A stretch of 64,000 nucleotides of DNA from Suicoccus acidiformans (GTDB lineage: Bacteria > Bacillota > Bacilli > Lactobacillales > Aerococcaceae): NCBI RefSeq assembly GCF_003546865.1, contig NZ_CP023434.1, positions 2,232,001-2,296,000 on the forward strand, read 5' to 3'. This document shows, piece after piece, positions 43,957 through 53,762 of this stretch. Each line of letters starts with the position of its first letter. Position 1 is the stretch's first letter. The translations under genes and the position numbers were made by a program. The notes under the pieces are model-generated. The model saw only the letters and a program-made list of their open reading frames with translations. It had not been told where the DNA came from and ran no database searches.

Positions 43957-45498
43957 ATGAAGCGTTCAAGTGGCGTATTATTACATATCTCTTCTTTGCC
44001 AAATGATTTCGGAATCGGGAGCTTTGGCCAATCAGCTTATGACTTTGTCGACTTCCTTGTAGAAAGCGAACAAAGTTACTGGCAAATTCTTCCTTTGACC
44101 ACTACGAGTTACGGCGACTCCCCTTACCAATCTTTCTCAGCTTTTGCAGGAAATACACATTTTATCGACTTTGAATTATTGGCCGAAGCGGGCTTACTCG
44201 AAAAGGCGGATTATGAGAATATCCCCTTTAGCCAGAATCCTGAATCCGTTGACTATGCCCGAATTTTCAATTTAAGGCGTCCAGTCTTGGAGAAAGCGGT
44301 ACAGCGCTTTATTGAGCGAGGGGACTTCAGTGACTATGAAACCTTCCATCAGGAGAACCACGACTGGTTGGAGCCTTTCGTTGAATATATGACCGTTAAA
44401 GAGGACCATGAATTAAAACCCTGGTATGAGTGGCCTGAAGCTTTACGCTACCGTCATCATGATGCCCTTGAAGTATATCACCGGGACTATCAACCACAAT
44501 TAAATTACCACCGGGTAACCCAATATTTCTTCGCCAAACAGTGGCAAGCATTGAAGAACTATGCCAATCGCAAGAAAATCCAAATTATTGGCGACTTGCC
44601 GATTTATGTCGCTCGTGATAGTGTCGAGATGTGGACCCAGCCCGAATTATTCAAAGTTGACGAGACGAAAACGCCGACCAATATTGCTGGCACACCGCCA
44701 GATAACTTTACGGAAGATGGCCAATTCTGGGGTAACCCAATTTACGATTGGAACTATATGGCCGAGCAGGAGTATGCTTGGTGGAAGCACAGAATTGTAG
44801 AAAGCTTCAAGCTCTATGATGTCTTGCGTTTCGATCATTTCCGTGGCTTTGAATCATACTGGGATGTCCCTTATGGCGCTGAAACGGCCGCTGAAGGAGA
44901 TTGGACTAAAGGTCCAGGGCTAAGTTTCTTCCAGAATATCGAAGCGAGTCTCGGTGAACTATCGATTATTGCAGAAGATTTAGGCTTTATGACCGATGCC
45001 GTCATTGAAATGCGTGAAGCAACCGGTTATCCAGGTATGAAGATTCTACAATTTGGCTTCACCGGCAAAGGCGACAGCTTAGATTTACCACATCACTATA
45101 AGGAAAATACCGTTGCCTATGTTGGAACACATGATAATGAAACAGCCCTCGGCTGGTATAAGGACTCCGCCTCACCAGAACAGCGCAAACAATTGCGTAA
45201 GTATTTGAATTTGAGTTTAACCGATAATATCCCTGCAGCCATGAACCGGGCGATTGCCGCCTCGGTCAGTCGTTTAGCCATATATACCATGCAAGATTTG
45301 CTAGGCTTGGATAATCGTGCCCGGATGAACGAACCGTCAACCCTTGGCCATAACTGGCAATGGCGCATGACGGCAGATGCCATCGATGATGAGCTGACAG
45401 AACGACTCAAAGACATGACTGAGACCTTCTTCCGCCAACGCACAGAAGCTGAAATCTTTGATGAAGCAGAAGTGGCCGAGGAATATATGCCGGATTAG
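43957..45498 (+). CDS. malQ: 4-alpha-glucanotransferase (amylomaltase)
   Basis: A 513-residue GH77 enzyme that moves glucan chains between maltooligosaccharides and releases glucose. It opens KRSSGVLLHISSLPNDFGIG. The nucleophile is in LRFDHFRGFESYW, the acid/base in IIAEDLGFMT, and GTHDNETALGW holds the third carboxylate. GGAGG lies eight bases before the ATG. With the pullulanase gene at 48.3-50.4 kb it would serve glycogen or maltodextrin breakdown. Confidence 0.96.
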   Translation: MKRSSGVLLHISSLPNDFGIGSFGQSAYDFVDFLVESEQSYWQILPLTTTSYGDSPYQSFSAFAGNTHFIDFELLAEAGLLEKADYENIPFSQNPESVDYARIFNLRRPVLEKAVQRFIERGDFSDYETFHQENHDWLEPFVEYMTVKEDHELKPWYEWPEALRYRHHDALEVYHRDYQPQLNYHRVTQYFFAKQWQALKNYANRKKIQIIGDLPIYVARDSVEMWTQPELFKVDETKTPTNIAGTPPDNFTEDGQFWGNPIYDWNYMAEQEYAWWKHRIVESFKLYDVLRFDHFRGFESYWDVPYGAETAAEGDWTKGPGLSFFQNIEASLGELSIIAEDLGFMTDAVIEMREATGYPGMKILQFGFTGKGDSLDLPHHYKENTVAYVGTHDNETALGWYKDSASPEQRKQLRKYLNLSLTDNIPAAMNRAIAASVSRLAIYTMQDLLGLDNRARMNEPSTLGHNWQWRMTADAIDDELTERLKDMTETFFRQRTEAEIFDEAEVAEEYMPD

Positions 45499-45558
45499 GA
45501 GGATATAGCTCGCCAAGGAATGTGTCCCAATAGCCTCAAGAAGAAGGCTCCCATTACA

Positions 45559-45597
45559 AATAGGGTGTACTTAAGCTAAGCTTAGGTACACCCTATT
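45559..45597. terminator. Palindromic terminator-like hairpin after malQ
   Basis: AATAGGGTGTAC / GTACACCCTATT with an inner TAAGC / GCTTA, a nearly perfect 39-base palindrome. No strong U-run on either strand. It lies between malQ and the convergent P-type ATPase gene. Confidence 0.65.
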
Positions 45598-45610
45598 GTA
45601 TACAATCTAT

Positions 45611-45698
45611 GCTGAAAAGAATCTCCCCTGAAATACGGTCATATCATCGTACTGTAATACTTACATTAATTGAGGCCTATAATTTTGGGCGAGTTTAG
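45611..45698 (+). repeat. Dispersed intergenic repeat, copy D
   Basis: Begins GCTGAAAAGAATCTCCCCTG, contains TAATTGAGGCCTATAATTTT and ends GGCGAGTTTAG. Related to the copies at 9552, 24771 and 31158. It abuts the stop of the leftward ATPase gene (45711). Confidence 0.7.
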
Positions 45699-45710
45699 AT
45701 TGGTGTTACT

Positions 45711-47831
45711 TTACGTTAAAACTAGCGCCCGCTCCTCTTTTGAGCCAAAAGGCCTTAAAGAAATAAAAGCCATCGCAAAAGTAGAGAAATTATGCAAGAA
45801 GGCAATGGTATTGCTTGAAAGTAAATTGACAAGCCCTGCTCCAATGAGGCCCCCATTAAAGCCTAGAATAAAGGCTTGTGATTTACGTAATCGCTCGGTT
45901 AATTGCCGGCTTAGGGCAATCAGCGTAAACATATCGGTTAAGCGGTCCGAATAGATAATAATATCACTCACTTGGCGCGCTAAATCAGAAGTCTCTTTCA
46001 AGACAAGGCCGATATCTGCTAATGACAAGGCGGCGGAATCATTAATGCCATCGCCAATCATTGCTACCCGGTGTCCTGCTTCTTGCTCTTGTTGGATGAC
46101 CGCATACTTTTCTTCCGGTAAGACTTCTGCGTACACTTCATCGAATTGAATACCAATTTGCTTGGCGAAAGCTTCAGCTCGATTAGCTTGATCTCCGGTT
46201 AGGAGAATGATGCGTTTGCCTAAGGCTTGGAGTCCTGCCAAGGTTTCTTGAGCATCCGGGCGAACTAGGGCATCAATGCAGAAGATGCCGATTAGCTGGT
46301 TGTCGTAAGCTAAGTAGAGCAAGTTATAGTCCGTCTCATAGGCGTCAATCACCTTTTGGGCAGCTGGGCTTAGGGCTACTTGCTCGTCATCTACAATGAA
46401 GTGCTTGCTGCCAATGACCACGCGCTTGCCATCAATACTCGATTCAATCCCATGAGCTACAATATAATTTATATCGTTGTGCATTTCTTCATGTTCAATA
46501 TTGCGTTCCTCTGCCAGTCTTACCATGGCATCAGCAATTGGGTGATAGAAATGCTCTTCTAAACATGCCCCAATCCGAATGACTTCATCTTGTTCATAGC
46601 CATTCAAAGGTACAACCTTGGCGACCTCAGGTAGCGAGGTCGTCAATGTACCGGTCTTGTCGAAGACAAAGGTATCGATAGCATCGAAATTCTCGATAAA
46701 TTTGCTCCCTTTAATGACGACGCCTTCATCAGCGGCGTCCTTCATCGCCGTAAGGTAATTCAAGGGGCCAATAAGTCTTAAAGCACAAGAGAAGTCCACT
46801 AAGAGGAAGCTCAAGGCTTTCTCAATATTGCGCGTCAATGCGTAAGTTAAACCCAGTCCCAGGAAGTTGAACTTCACAAGGCGATTGGCTGTAACTTCTA
46901 ACAGCTTCTCGTCTGAAGATTTTAAGCTTTCAGATTGGGTAATTAAGTCCACCAATTTCGCAATAGCTGTCTCACTTTGCACCCGGGTCACTTGAATATG
47001 TAACTCCCCTTCTTCCAGAACAGTATTAGCGTAAACTTCATCCCCCACATGCTTGTGCACCGGGAAGGCTTCACCGGTTAAACTCGCTTCATTAATAGCT
47101 CCATTCCCCTTTTGAATGAGGCCATCAAATGGTAGTAAATGGCCTTTATACACTTGAATAATGTCGCCTGCTTTCACCGTATCGGCGGCCACTTCAACAA
47201 ATTCATCAGCCTCTTGCTTCCAAACCCGGTCAATGGATAAAGCTAAGCTGTCTTTCAAATGATGGTAAGACGCACGTAAGGTATTTGCTTCCAATTGATC
47301 ACTCAAGGTTAAGAGAAAGTGGATCGAGCTGGCGGTTTCAAACTCTCCGCGAAGCAGGGATACCGTAATGGCGGTTGCATCAAGCACTTCAACCGTTAAG
47401 GCTCCTTGACGCAAGTCTTGGTATGCTTTCGTTAAATACTTAGCTCCTGCATATAACATATTCAGATAACGCAAGGGCTGGGGCACAAGTGTCTTGTAGA
47501 AGAGGCGATTGACGACCGCTCGGCGAATAGTTTCATAAGCCGTTTGAGGGGGCTCTTCAACTTCTGTTTGGTAAGCCTCGCGAATCGCGTCCTTATCCAA
47601 CTGCTTAAAATAAAGCAGGAGGGCCTCGGTCTGATGCGGCTTGAAATAAACCACAAGGGTGCGGGTAGTAGAATACCACTGGAGGCGATTTATATGTAAT
47701 TGTTCTCGTAATTCTCTTTCAATATGTGCCCGCACCGATGCTGTTAAGGGAATATCTAAACGCAAGCGCAGACGCCCCGGGGTACGGTGCAGAATATTGA
47801 CCATAGAATTAAGGGCTTGACCTCTCTGCAT
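45711..47831 (-). CDS. Atypical P1B-type ATPase with SCALR in place of the CPx motif
   Basis: A 706-residue P-type ATPase. Residues ~12-75 resemble a heavy-metal-associated domain but lack CxxC (HRTPGRLRLRLDIPL). LTGEA is at 251-255, the phosphorylation site D391 in DKTGTLT, and IGDGINDSAAL lies near residue 600. In the membrane segment before the phosphorylation domain, where P1B pumps carry CPC, CPH, SPC or TPC, this protein has FSCALR (347-352). It therefore belongs to a divergent P1B group, possibly the P1B-6 type linked to iron handling. A small protein gene lies four bases upstream on the same strand. The ion is not determined by sequence. Confidence 0.8.
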   Translation of the reverse strand: MQRGQALNSMVNILHRTPGRLRLRLDIPLTASVRAHIERELREQLHINRLQWYSTTRTLVVYFKPHQTEALLLYFKQLDKDAIREAYQTEVEEPPQTAYETIRRAVVNRLFYKTLVPQPLRYLNMLYAGAKYLTKAYQDLRQGALTVEVLDATAITVSLLRGEFETASSIHFLLTLSDQLEANTLRASYHHLKDSLALSIDRVWKQEADEFVEVAADTVKAGDIIQVYKGHLLPFDGLIQKGNGAINEASLTGEAFPVHKHVGDEVYANTVLEEGELHIQVTRVQSETAIAKLVDLITQSESLKSSDEKLLEVTANRLVKFNFLGLGLTYALTRNIEKALSFLLVDFSCALRLIGPLNYLTAMKDAADEGVVIKGSKFIENFDAIDTFVFDKTGTLTTSLPEVAKVVPLNGYEQDEVIRIGACLEEHFYHPIADAMVRLAEERNIEHEEMHNDINYIVAHGIESSIDGKRVVIGSKHFIVDDEQVALSPAAQKVIDAYETDYNLLYLAYDNQLIGIFCIDALVRPDAQETLAGLQALGKRIILLTGDQANRAEAFAKQIGIQFDEVYAEVLPEEKYAVIQQEQEAGHRVAMIGDGINDSAALSLADIGLVLKETSDLARQVSDIIIYSDRLTDMFTLIALSRQLTERLRKSQAFILGFNGGLIGAGLVNLLSSNTIAFLHNFSTFAMAFISLRPFGSKEERALVLT

Positions 47832-47835
47832 AAGC

Positions 47836-48120
47836 TTAAACTTCTTCAGCTTCGCCTAAGAGTTCCAAGGCTTCTGCTTCTTTCTTGGCTTCATAAATAG
47901 CCTGAGCATCCGCTAGTACATCTTCACCTTGCTGCTTAACATGGTCAATTGAAGCTTCGATTTCATCCCGTGCTTCATAGCCTTTAGCAATAACGTTTGC
48001 GTATAAACGCTTAGCGTCTTTACCTGTTAAGACTTTTAAGCCAAGGGTACCAAACAATACACCGCCTAGAAAAGGCTTAGATTTTCTCGCTACTTTAACG
48101 ACTTTTTCAAATTTATCCAT
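47836..48120 (-). CDS. Small DUF6110/YtxH-like protein paired with the P1B ATPase
   Basis: A 94-residue protein. MDKFEKVVKVARKSKPF leads into a Gly-rich hydrophobic stretch (FLGGVLFGTLGLKVL, ~17-31), then a long, highly charged helix to the end (DEIEASIDHVKQQGEDV and on). The pattern is a membrane-attached or glycine-zipper N-terminus with a coiled-coil-like tail, as in DUF6110/YtxH-type proteins. Its stop is four bases before the ATPase start, so the two form one unit. I infer a functional partnership, perhaps in metal storage or transport; it has no known activity. Confidence 0.7.
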   Translation of the reverse strand: MDKFEKVVKVARKSKPFLGGVLFGTLGLKVLTGKDAKRLYANVIAKGYEARDEIEASIDHVKQQGEDVLADAQAIYEAKKEAEALELLGEAEEV

Positions 48121-48318
48121 ACTGATTCACTCTTTCTAATAATATTTTTAACTTTCGACCTTGTATTATAGCAAGGCGTTCATTCATCGTCAAGCCTGCA
48201 ATGCCCCCTTTCTTACGCCTTTATTAGCCTCAGCTAAATTATACCATATTTCTTAATAAGCTTCCTTAAAGAACACTCAACGAGCTACCCTAAGACAGCT
48301 CGTTGCTGCAAATAACGC

Positions 48319-50436
48319 TTACTTATAGCCACCCGGTTGAACTTTCTGCAAGATGACACCCGTCAGTGGCTCTAGACTAAGCTGACTTTGGGAAATTTTC
48401 ACACCTTGAGGGGCGCTAATACCTGAAGCTTTAACTTGCCTTTGATCGGCAAGAATACGTGAACCAGTCAAGTCTTGCTTAAAGGTAAATTGGCGACGCC
48501 GTTCATCTGCATTAACTACAATGATGTAAGTCGCTTGAGCATCTTTAATTTCGTAGGCAATTGCTAAATCAGCCAGGGCAATTTCAGGCAAATACAAAGC
48601 TTGAACAGCCTGGTCCACTTCTAGTAAAGTCCCTAAATGAAAGGCTGGTGTTGCCCGCCTCAAATGAATCAAACCACGGGTATACTGGTAGGTCTGATAC
48701 TCGATAGGATAAGCCTCAGAATCTAGCACTTTCTGCCATTCAAACATATTTATTGCATCAGAAGAAACATAGGAATCGTCAATAAAATACGGATAGTCGA
48801 AAGGCTTACCCTGAGAATCTCGCACCAGAATTGAACGATGTGGCTTGCATTCGTTGGCTACCTCTGTTTTATAAGCAGGATGTTTAAATTGCTTGGTCCG
48901 GCCGTATTCTTGACCTGAGTGCATAAAGGCAATCCCTTGGGACGTCATAAGCAATAAATTCCCCAGACGAATCCTTTGGTGTATTTCTTCCTTCGCTTTG
49001 TCAGGATCTTTCTGGATAGAGTAGGCGATGACATCGTGCAAGGTCATATTGTCATGCGCTTCGATGTATTGAACAACATCACCAGGATCATCTGCAATAA
49101 AATTCGACGGTTGGGCTTTAATGTTCTGGAAGAGTTTTTGGACATCGGTCGGCCCTTTGGTCAAGAAGTAAGGATAACCTTCACTCCCGAAACCACCTTT
49201 GAGAATGTTGCGGTATTCATCAGAGAAGGAAGATACGTCGTTGGTTAACTTCATCCATTGTTGATTGGCTGGACGGACATTCGGTTCAGCCTCATCTCCT
49301 ACATAAGTATCCCAGCCTTCACCCAACATAAGCGTATTGGGATTTAACTTACTCACCTCATCATAGGCAAGTTGCACCGTTTCAGCGTCCAAATCCCCCA
49401 TCATATCAAAGCGAAAGCCATCTACTTTATACGTCTGCGTCAAATATACTAAAGAATCAATAACCAAGCGTCGGGTCATAAAATGGGTGGTCCCCAACCG
49501 GCCCCCACCGAAATTAGTCCGAGCTGTCCCGTCATTATTCATGAAGTGATAGTAATGTGGTTCTAAATTCTCCAAGACATACAAGCCACCTGTGTGATTG
49601 TAGACAACATCGAGAATTACCCCCATCCCCTGCCCATGAATTGCATGAACCAAAGCTTTAAACTCTTCAATCCGACAATATGGATCCAATGGATTAGAAT
49701 TATACATCCCTGTCAAGGCGAAATAATGATGCGGATCATAACCCCAATTATATTTCCCGCAATTTGAGTCGTAAGTTAACGTCCGTTCCACAGCACGCAG
49801 CTCATTAACGTTCAAAAAATTCATCACCGGCAGTAACTGGATATGGGTCACGCCCAAATCCTTTAAATAAGGCAAGCGCTCAGCAAAGGCCTTAAAAGTC
49901 CCGAAGTTCGCCTCTAAGGCCCCATCAATAGATGGATCGCTGGAGAAATCGCGGACATGGGTTTCATAAATAATAGCATCTTCTCGCTTGGTATAACCGG
50001 GAATCTCGGCATAATCCAACGGCACATCAACCTTAGCCGGATCAACAATAGCCGCTTTACCAATGTATGCATCCGATGCTTTGCCGTCCCAGGCTGCCAT
50101 AGACTTCGCATAAGGATCCAAAGCCAATCGACTGCGCTTACCTTCATAAATACGGTAGTGGTAGAAATAGCCGTCTAAGGAGGCAAGGCCCGTATTGAGT
50201 TTATTTAACTCGATGTGCCAAACACCCCGCTCACCTCGAGTCATCTTAAGGGTCGCAAGCTCATGATATTGGTCATATTTATTATATAAATGCACTTCTA
50301 CAAGTGTCGCCGACGGCGCCCACACACGCAAAATAGCTCGCCCATCTTCCAACAACTCAGGTCCTAGCGGACCCTCATAGGCGAAGTTGTGATCTTTCTC
50401 TCTCCAAGTCATTTTGTTGGTTTGTTTTCTTGGCAT
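48319..50436 (-). CDS. pulA: Type I pullulanase
   Basis: A 705-residue debranching enzyme that cuts alpha-1,6 bonds of glycogen or limit dextrins. An N-terminal CBM48-like beta domain (~20-115) precedes the GH13 barrel. The type I signature YNWGYDPHHYF is at ~230. The nucleophile is in VDGFRFDMMGD, the acid/base Glu in MLGEGWD and the third Asp in YIEAHDNMTLHD. No signal peptide, so it works inside the cell, probably with malQ on stored or imported glucans. The start follows AAAAGGACAGAG. Confidence 0.95.
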   Translation of the reverse strand: MPRKQTNKMTWREKDHNFAYEGPLGPELLEDGRAILRVWAPSATLVEVHLYNKYDQYHELATLKMTRGERGVWHIELNKLNTGLASLDGYFYHYRIYEGKRSRLALDPYAKSMAAWDGKASDAYIGKAAIVDPAKVDVPLDYAEIPGYTKREDAIIYETHVRDFSSDPSIDGALEANFGTFKAFAERLPYLKDLGVTHIQLLPVMNFLNVNELRAVERTLTYDSNCGKYNWGYDPHHYFALTGMYNSNPLDPYCRIEEFKALVHAIHGQGMGVILDVVYNHTGGLYVLENLEPHYYHFMNNDGTARTNFGGGRLGTTHFMTRRLVIDSLVYLTQTYKVDGFRFDMMGDLDAETVQLAYDEVSKLNPNTLMLGEGWDTYVGDEAEPNVRPANQQWMKLTNDVSSFSDEYRNILKGGFGSEGYPYFLTKGPTDVQKLFQNIKAQPSNFIADDPGDVVQYIEAHDNMTLHDVIAYSIQKDPDKAKEEIHQRIRLGNLLLMTSQGIAFMHSGQEYGRTKQFKHPAYKTEVANECKPHRSILVRDSQGKPFDYPYFIDDSYVSSDAINMFEWQKVLDSEAYPIEYQTYQYTRGLIHLRRATPAFHLGTLLEVDQAVQALYLPEIALADLAIAYEIKDAQATYIIVVNADERRRQFTFKQDLTGSRILADQRQVKASGISAPQGVKISQSQLSLEPLTGVILQKVQPGGYK

Positions 50437-50524
50437 ATTCTCTGTCCTTTTCTAAGCTTTCATTTTTTCATCCAAATATAGTATAATCGAATTAAATTCA
50501 TTTATCGACAGAAAGGGGTACCTT

Positions 50525-51109
50525 ATGATCGATCAGTTGTTAAATATTCAAACAACACAGAAACGAGACTGGCCGATTCATATACGCCATAAATACAGTC
50601 GCCTTGAGCCAACTGCTTATCCAGCGCTTAAGCAGCTGGAGAAATTGCTAGAATTTGACGAAACGTCCCATTGGGTAGACATTGGTTGTGGTTCGGGTCG
50701 GACCCTCTTCTACTTCAATCACTTTGCCCAAATTGAAGCAACCGGTATTGAATTGCACCCGGTGACCTTCCAAGAATTAACAGACAATTTAGACCGATAC
50801 CAGCAAGCCCACCCGGACAAGCCGCCCATCCATCTCATTCAAGCTGATGCTACGAAAACCCGCTGGCAAGATAGCTACACGCATTTATATTTTTTCAATC
50901 CTTTTAGCTTACCAATACTGAAACGGGTCTTACAGGCAATTCAAGCGAATTATCGCCAAAGCTCACGGGATACTTACCTCATCTTCTATTACGTCCTCCC
51001 AGAAATCGAACGTTTCCTTTCCCAGCATACGCAGTTAGAACTTGTCTATTCAGTTCCTTATCAGCATGCCATCGATGCAGCAGACCGCTTTATGATTTAC
51101 CGAATTTAG
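50525..51109 (+). CDS. Class I SAM-dependent methyltransferase
   Basis: A 194-residue Rossmann methyltransferase. Motif I is WVDIGCGSGRTLFYF (~56-70) and the next acidic position is in ATGIELHP. A post-I NPF motif occurs in YFFNPFSLP. The substrate is unknown. AAAGGGG lies upstream of the ATG at 50525. A single gene between the divergent pulA and the convergent fbp. Confidence 0.8.
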   Translation: MIDQLLNIQTTQKRDWPIHIRHKYSRLEPTAYPALKQLEKLLEFDETSHWVDIGCGSGRTLFYFNHFAQIEATGIELHPVTFQELTDNLDRYQQAHPDKPPIHLIQADATKTRWQDSYTHLYFFNPFSLPILKRVLQAIQANYRQSSRDTYLIFYYVLPEIERFLSQHTQLELVYSVPYQHAIDAADRFMIYRI

Positions 51110-51186
51110 GTTGCATACTACACTGGAAACTCCCTTGATTGATTTCTTTTAGAATATCAACCAGGGGAGTTTCATCTATGAGTAGA

Positions 51187-53076
51187 TCACTCATCTATTG
51201 TACCATCACGCATACCAAAGTAATTTTCTAACGCTTGAATTTGCTCTTCTAAACTATGACCAATATCTGTCTCAGCAACTTTGACCCGGTGGTCACGAAT
51301 ATGAACCATCTTCTGCTCAGGCAAAATCTCACGCATATGCTTGATAGCATCAGCCTTAGACGTAAATGGATGGTGGGCAGCTAAGTACACTTCGTGTGAA
51401 TTATCCACCAGGGTATAACCAGCGATACCGGTTACTTTCTGATAAGCCTTGGATAAACCACCATCAATGACCAGCATCTTGCCATTTGCCTTAATCGGAT
51501 TCTCCCCTTCCATCGCTTTGACCGGGGTGTGGCCATTAATAATATAGCCCGACTCATCCAGCTCAAAAGCTTGCAGAATACTGCGACAGAAATCCTCATC
51601 TTTACGTAATTGGTAGTAAATATTCTGCACCTCTTTATGCAAGGCCTTATCTTTAATAAAGTAGCGCTCGAACGTCCGCATATTATCCTTCCCGAAAAGC
51701 GTGGACACTTCACCGCACCATAAATACCATACCAAGTCATCCCATTTCGTATCATGTTCCCGACGGAAATCATACGCATTTAACAGGGCCGTGTGATAGA
51801 AAGTCATCAAGGAACGCCCTTCATAATTTTGCCCTTCAAAGGTAAACTGTTTGAACGTGCCATCGTCATTACATGGAATACAACCATGGTAGAGAAGATT
51901 CCCGTTATAAACCGAATATAACTCGCCTTCGCGAACGAGAAAATCCATATGCTCACCTAAGCGTTCAGACCGTTGGAACTGATTCAGAAGATCCATAATG
52001 ACTAGCTCTTCGCCAAGGGTCAACTCATAAGGCGCTTCGGGGTCGACTAATTGGAAGCAACCATTGTGAAGCGGATACGATTGGCCTTCAATAACAATGC
52101 TTTGTCGGTCCTCGCTTAAACAGTGAAGCAACTTACGATTCTGCATATCGAAATCTGGTTGACGGTCAATAAGTTGTCCTTCGAGTTTGAACTGAATAAT
52201 GGAGATTGCCTGATGCATTTTGGCGATTCTTATTTGCTCGGCTTCAGACAGCTTTCCTTTCTCGAGGCCCCGTGGACGAAAGGCTGAATTATCTTCATAA
52301 TATTTCTCCGCATATTTCTCTAAACGGGATAGTTCAATCCCATAACCATCTTCTAAGAGCGATAAATGGCCGTAACGCAGGGAAATCCGAAGTACAACGG
52401 CCAAGCAAGCCAAGGAACCACTGTAAGCCCCTATCCAAATAATATCATGGTTGCCCAATTGAATATCGATGGACGGTACTTCCATTAACTTATCCATAAT
52501 TGCATCAGGCTGAGGTCCGCGGTCATAAATATCGCCCAGCACATGTAAGTGATCCACCACAAAGCGTTGAATTAAATACGCCAAGGTTACCGCAAAGTGA
52601 TAAGCGAGATTTAAATCAATAATTGTCTGGTAAATCGCATTGAAGTAGTCCTGTTTATTATCCACTTCGTCATATTGGTATAATAACTCCTCCATAACAT
52701 AAGCATATTCACTCGGTAAAGCCTTACGAACCTTGGACCGGGTGTATTTGCTGGAGACGTGCCGGGTAACGCGCACAAGCTGATTAAGTAGAATTAGCCA
52801 TTCATCGGCCTTCTTTGCTTTACCGTCTAACATTTCTTCCGGATAATAAATGGTATAGCATAATTTCCGTTGATCATCCTCGGTCAACTCCCCATTAAAG
52901 ATACTCGCTACTTTAATGCGAATAATCCCTGAACAGTTCCTTAGAATATGATCAAACGCCTCAAACTCACCATGTAAATCACTAATAAAATGTTCAGTAG
53001 CTTTAGGCAACTGCTGAATGGACTTCAAATTTATAATTTCAGTAAGTACTTCTGATTCTCTCATATCACGCATCAT
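51187..53076 (-). CDS. fbp: Fructose-1,6-bisphosphatase, class 3
   Basis: A ~629-residue Firmicutes-type FBPase of the calcineurin-like phosphoesterase fold, serving gluconeogenesis. Metal and catalytic motifs are FISDLHGEFEAFDHIL (~35-50), LGDIYDRGPQPDAIM and GNHDIIWIGAYSG; the C-terminal part has NGHTPVKAMEGENPIKANGK and VIDGGLSKAYQ. A GTG at 53091 would add five residues, but CTGGAGGG sits between it and the ATG at 53074-53076, so the latter is chosen. Confidence 0.95.
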   Translation of the reverse strand: MMRDMRESEVLTEIINLKSIQQLPKATEHFISDLHGEFEAFDHILRNCSGIIRIKVASIFNGELTEDDQRKLCYTIYYPEEMLDGKAKKADEWLILLNQLVRVTRHVSSKYTRSKVRKALPSEYAYVMEELLYQYDEVDNKQDYFNAIYQTIIDLNLAYHFAVTLAYLIQRFVVDHLHVLGDIYDRGPQPDAIMDKLMEVPSIDIQLGNHDIIWIGAYSGSLACLAVVLRISLRYGHLSLLEDGYGIELSRLEKYAEKYYEDNSAFRPRGLEKGKLSEAEQIRIAKMHQAISIIQFKLEGQLIDRQPDFDMQNRKLLHCLSEDRQSIVIEGQSYPLHNGCFQLVDPEAPYELTLGEELVIMDLLNQFQRSERLGEHMDFLVREGELYSVYNGNLLYHGCIPCNDDGTFKQFTFEGQNYEGRSLMTFYHTALLNAYDFRREHDTKWDDLVWYLWCGEVSTLFGKDNMRTFERYFIKDKALHKEVQNIYYQLRKDEDFCRSILQAFELDESGYIINGHTPVKAMEGENPIKANGKMLVIDGGLSKAYQKVTGIAGYTLVDNSHEVYLAAHHPFTSKADAIKHMREILPEQKMVHIRDHRVKVAETDIGHSLEEQIQALENYFGMRDGTIDE

Positions 53077-53191
53077 AATCCCTCCAGGCACCTTTTTATA
53101 GTATTATACTAGAATTAAAACGGTTTCGAAAGCTTAACCTAACCTAAATAATCGCATTTCATACATGTTGCCCTTACAAGCCCACCTGTAC

Positions 53192-53221
53192 AAAAAACAA
53201 GGACTCCCTTCAAGCCCTTGT
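53192..53221 (-). terminator. Terminator of the XRE regulator
   Basis: ACAAGG / CCTTGT on the leftward strand followed by TTTTTTG. Confidence 0.75.
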
Positions 53222-53236
53222 CATATACTGCGTTAC

Positions 53237-53443
53237 TTACTCCTCTTCAATCGTTGGATCGCGCCAGAATAAAGTATTCAAATCCGTTTCCAATTCCCAG
53301 GCCAACTTCAAGCAAATCTCAAGCGAAGGGTTATATTTGCCTGTTTCGATTAAACTTAAGGTTTGCCGAGCAATTTGTACTTGATCTGCCAACTCCTTCT
53401 GCGACAACTCATGCTGTTTGCGATATTGTTTGACTCGGTTCAT
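53237..53443 (-). CDS. XRE-family transcriptional regulator
   Basis: A compact Cro/C1-type HTH protein, MNRVKQYRKQHELSQKELAD, with the recognition helix region ARQTLSLIETGKYNPS. It consists almost wholly of the HTH fold (68 residues), as in small YgzD/YozG-like repressors. An in-frame start at 53491 exists, but GGGGGGT seven bases before the ATG at 53441-53443 supports the shorter form. Its targets are unknown; the 270 bp between it and gltS hold only its promoter region and nothing else I can name. Confidence 0.85.
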   Translation of the reverse strand: MNRVKQYRKQHELSQKELADQVQIARQTLSLIETGKYNPSLEICLKLAWELETDLNTLFWRDPTIEEE

Positions 53444-53762
53444 TAATACCCCCCATTCACACTGTATTCTTTGAAATATATCGATACTCATATGTAATAT
53501 ACCCCATATTCTCTAAAATTTCAATTAGAACGCTTTGTGATTCAGTCCATAAGAATGCACAAAATTTAATTTTTATTGGGCTTTTTCAATCAAACATTAT
53601 AAGAACAAGCTTCATACCAATCATCGAAGCCCTAATTACATCCTAAATATATTGCCCACTAACTTTTATGTTGCTTTATCATTAAAAAAAGGTTAGAACG
53701 TAAAAAGATGTTTTCCATGTTGAACATAATGGATTTATTTACATACATTTAAGAGTGATACC

